Source: Chloroflexota bacterium
GTDB taxonomy: Bacteria > Chloroflexota > Chloroflexia > Chloroflexales > Roseiflexaceae
Length of the DNA: 64,000 nucleotides
Assembly: GCA_013388755.1 (NCBI GenBank)
Contig: JACAEQ010000070.1
Span: forward strand, 1 to 64,000
Direction of reading: 5' to 3'
A model generated the notes under the pieces. The model was not told the DNA's origin. It saw only the letters and a list, made by a program, of their open reading frames with translations, and made no database searches. Position numbers and translations under genes: made by a program. Shown piece after piece: positions 62,297-64,000 of the stretch (its first letter is position 1; each line of letters starts with the position of its first letter).

Positions 62297-63358
62297 ATGC
62301 CCGACCATTCGTTCCACCCCTTCTGCGAAGATCGTATCAAACCATTGCCCATGATGATCGATGACGCCGATGCACGCCAGCTCTTTGCACGCGCAAGCAT
62401 GGGGCAGACAGCCTATCATGTGTGGGCGGAACGAGCGCGCAAGGAACGCCGCTTCAACACCGCGCGCCTGTTCGATGCTTTGAGCGCCGCACGTCTGGCG
62501 CGCGCCGGCGCAGCCTTTCACCGGCTCGGCGGCATCCGGTCGACTGCCGAAAACGTCGCCAGCGCGCTGGCCGGCCTGGCCGTCGACGCCGGTGACGCTG
62601 GCCGCGCCACCGGTACGACAGATTTTGCGCGCGAACTCCTGGCGCGTGCGCAGCGCGCCGCCAGTGAAGGGCGCGACCTGCGCGCAAGCGAACTCGGCGA
62701 CCTGTTTGTCTGTACCACCTGTGGCGAATTGCAGGAAGGCGAACTCAGCGGCGCGTGCCCGCAGTGCGGTACGGTCGCAGAAGCGCACCGGGCATTTCGA
62801 GCGATCGAGGCAATGGGCACACTCGGCCCGCACGCGATCATGGCGTTTCTGGAGCATACGGAAGAAGCACTACGTGCCCTGGTCGCCGATCTTGATGAGG
62901 CATCGCTTTCGCGCCGTATGACTGCGACCACGCCATCACTCAAGGAGCAGATCGGCCATCTTGCCGACATGGACGCGGTGTTTCGCGAACGCGCCTGGTT
63001 ACTGCTCGAAACGGAGCATCCGGTGCTGCCGCCGGCGCATCCGCCAACGCTGGACTCTGCCGCCGTCTATCGTGATCAACCGATTGATGCCGTGCTCGAC
63101 GCCTACCACATGACACGGAAGCAGACATTGAGCCTGCTCCGCGGCCTCACCAGCGCCGCCTGGCATCGATCCGGCTCCCATGAACTGTACGGCACGATTA
63201 ACCTGCTTCACCAGGCCAACTGGGTCATCTATCATGAACGTAGCCACCTGATCGATATGGCGCAGCTACGCCACGATCTGATCGCCGGCGACCGGCGCCG
63301 CTACCAGGATGCCACGGTCACCGGGGTGGTCGTCACCGGGTCGAATGAAGGTGAGTGA
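62297..63358 (+). CDS. Rubrerythrin-like/rubredoxin-type zinc ribbon fused to DinB domain
   Basis: The 353-residue product has a helical region (~20-130) resembling rubrerythrin (FARASMGQTAYHVWAERARK, RFNTARLFDALSAARLARAG), but the Glu and His iron ligands expected there are mostly lost. A CTTCGELQEGELSGACPQCG segment (~137-156) gives the CxxC...CxxC pairs of a rubredoxin/zinc-ribbon. The C-terminal ~170 residues form a DinB domain (HTEEALRALVADL, LKEQIGHLADMDAVF, LLHQANWVIYHERSHLIDMA). Start at 62297; an alternative is 62354. Redox or metal-binding role likely; reaction unknown. Confidence 0.78.
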   Translation: MPDHSFHPFCEDRIKPLPMMIDDADARQLFARASMGQTAYHVWAERARKERRFNTARLFDALSAARLARAGAAFHRLGGIRSTAENVASALAGLAVDAGDAGRATGTTDFARELLARAQRAASEGRDLRASELGDLFVCTTCGELQEGELSGACPQCGTVAEAHRAFRAIEAMGTLGPHAIMAFLEHTEEALRALVADLDEASLSRRMTATTPSLKEQIGHLADMDAVFRERAWLLLETEHPVLPPAHPPTLDSAAVYRDQPIDAVLDAYHMTRKQTLSLLRGLTSAAWHRSGSHELYGTINLLHQANWVIYHERSHLIDMAQLRHDLIAGDRRRYQDATVTGVVVTGSNEGE

Positions 63359-63396
63359 CAGGTTGAACCATCATCATTGCTCCCGGGCCTGTTCCT

Positions 63397-64000
63397 ATGA
63401 CACGCAACACACACCAGCGATCCTCACGTACTGACCGGCGCTACGATATTGACGAGGTGACGCCGGGGCGGTTCGTCGTGCGCAATCTGCGTGCGGCACC
63501 GCTCTTGAAAACCGAAGGCGACCTGGAAGGCCGCCTGTTCACGCTGCATTCACAGCGACGCGATGGCTTGCTGGCGCGTTTGCGCGAACGCGGGTTGCGC
63601 GTGCGCACGCTGGACGATCGCATACGCACCCTCCCTCGACTTCCTCACCCTCCTGTACCGGGCGCCGGCGCCTGGCAGCCACTACCGCCAGACGAGCGCT
63701 GGAGCGTGTTCGACCCGTCGCACCTCGACTGGATTCCAGCCACGGTCGAAGACCGTGACGGCCAGGCCATGGTCTTCGTGCACGCAGGGCAGATCGTGCG
63801 CCGGCGGCGTGGGCGTCGCGCGCCGGCCTATGCGCTGGTGGAACCAGGAGCAGGACTGCGCACAATTGACGAAACTGCGGCGTTATTGCTTGGCTATGCG
63901 CAGGCAGCTCCAGCGATACCGGCACTTCAGGCCCGGCGCGACGGCGAACGCATCGTGTTGCCGCTGCACCCGCTACCACCACCGCACCATGCCTTCCTGC
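63397..64000 (+). CDS. Hypothetical protein, 3' end outside window
   Basis: A frame starting with ATG at 63397 stays open to the last base (201 codons). The product starts MTRNTHQRSSRTDRRYDIDE and has a basic, Arg-rich N-terminal half; later DERWSVFDPSHLDWIPATVE and AMVFVHAGQIVRRRRGRRAP suggest a beta-rich region. No family was recognised. No clear ribosome binding site was seen. It follows the DinB-fusion gene by 38 bases on the same strand and is probably in the same transcript. Confidence 0.65.
   Translation, partial: MTRNTHQRSSRTDRRYDIDEVTPGRFVVRNLRAAPLLKTEGDLEGRLFTLHSQRRDGLLARLRERGLRVRTLDDRIRTLPRLPHPPVPGAGAWQPLPPDERWSVFDPSHLDWIPATVEDRDGQAMVFVHAGQIVRRRRGRRAPAYALVEPGAGLRTIDETAALLLGYAQAAPAIPALQARRDGERIVLPLHPLPPPHHAFL

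Overview
This is a high-GC bacterial chromosome window that looks like a member of the Chloroflexota, most likely class Chloroflexia. The placement is an inference from gene content: many secreted proteins built from a VQYFER-type module fused to clan-A glycoside hydrolases, a bacterial PHAX-type RNA-binding protein, membrane-anchored and BTAD-type regulators, sugar ABC importers without their own ATPase, Thr/Pro-rich lipoprotein linkers, a lipoprotein-like sortase, and pyruvate,water dikinase paired with its regulator. No 16S gene or photosynthesis gene lies in the window, so the genus is open.

Layout. 0-3.2 kb: the end of a TetR regulator, a DinB-fold protein, an IS630 transposase remnant, and a Rieske oxygenase overlapping a YjbQ protein. 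3.3-7.8 kb (minus): a sugar importer (two permeases and a Tat/lipobox binding protein) with a TIM-barrel isomerase. 8.1-14.5 kb (mostly minus): MBL-fold hydrolase, trans-sulfuration PLP enzyme, calcineurin-type phosphoesterase, polyferredoxin membrane protein, and a kinase-like/PH-like membrane pair. 14.5-21.9 kb: two large multidomain regulators. One (MerR-GAF-degenerate GGDEF) follows a clear T-box tRNA-sensing leader. Miniature transposable elements of two families surround this block. 21.9-31.4 kb: SDR, Crp-like protein, GNAT, sortase, cNMP-binding protein, lipoproteins and the ppsA-ppsR pair. 32-42.6 kb: a second sugar importer, a tungstate-type ABC operon with a GntR-HTH/periplasmic-binding-fold regulator and a readable promoter/operator, an SDR and a GH13 enzyme. 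42.8-53.2 kb: amidase, cyclophilin, acyltransferase, DUF1405 protein, tRNA-Ser(CGA), tRNA-Arg(GCG), PHAX-type protein, polyphosphate kinase, ThpR, AI-2E-type permease and HtrA. 53.4-57.8 kb: three related secreted proteins, one a decayed copy. 58-62 kb (minus): an exopolysaccharide cluster (glycosyltransferase, two Wzz-like proteins, tyrosine kinase, receiver). 62.3-64 kb: a rubrerythrin-like/DinB fusion and an unfinished ORF.

The main novelty candidates are: (1) a complete T-box leader placed directly in front of a multidomain regulator instead of an amino-acid or aminoacyl-tRNA synthetase gene; (2) two miniature-element families whose target duplications can be read directly, because one is inserted inside the other; (3) a cyanophycinase-like protein carrying a cysteinyl-tRNA-synthetase-type C-terminal tail; (4) a module family shared by secreted proteins, including a tandem decayed paralogue. 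Functions of many genes rest on motif recognition by eye; no database search was run.
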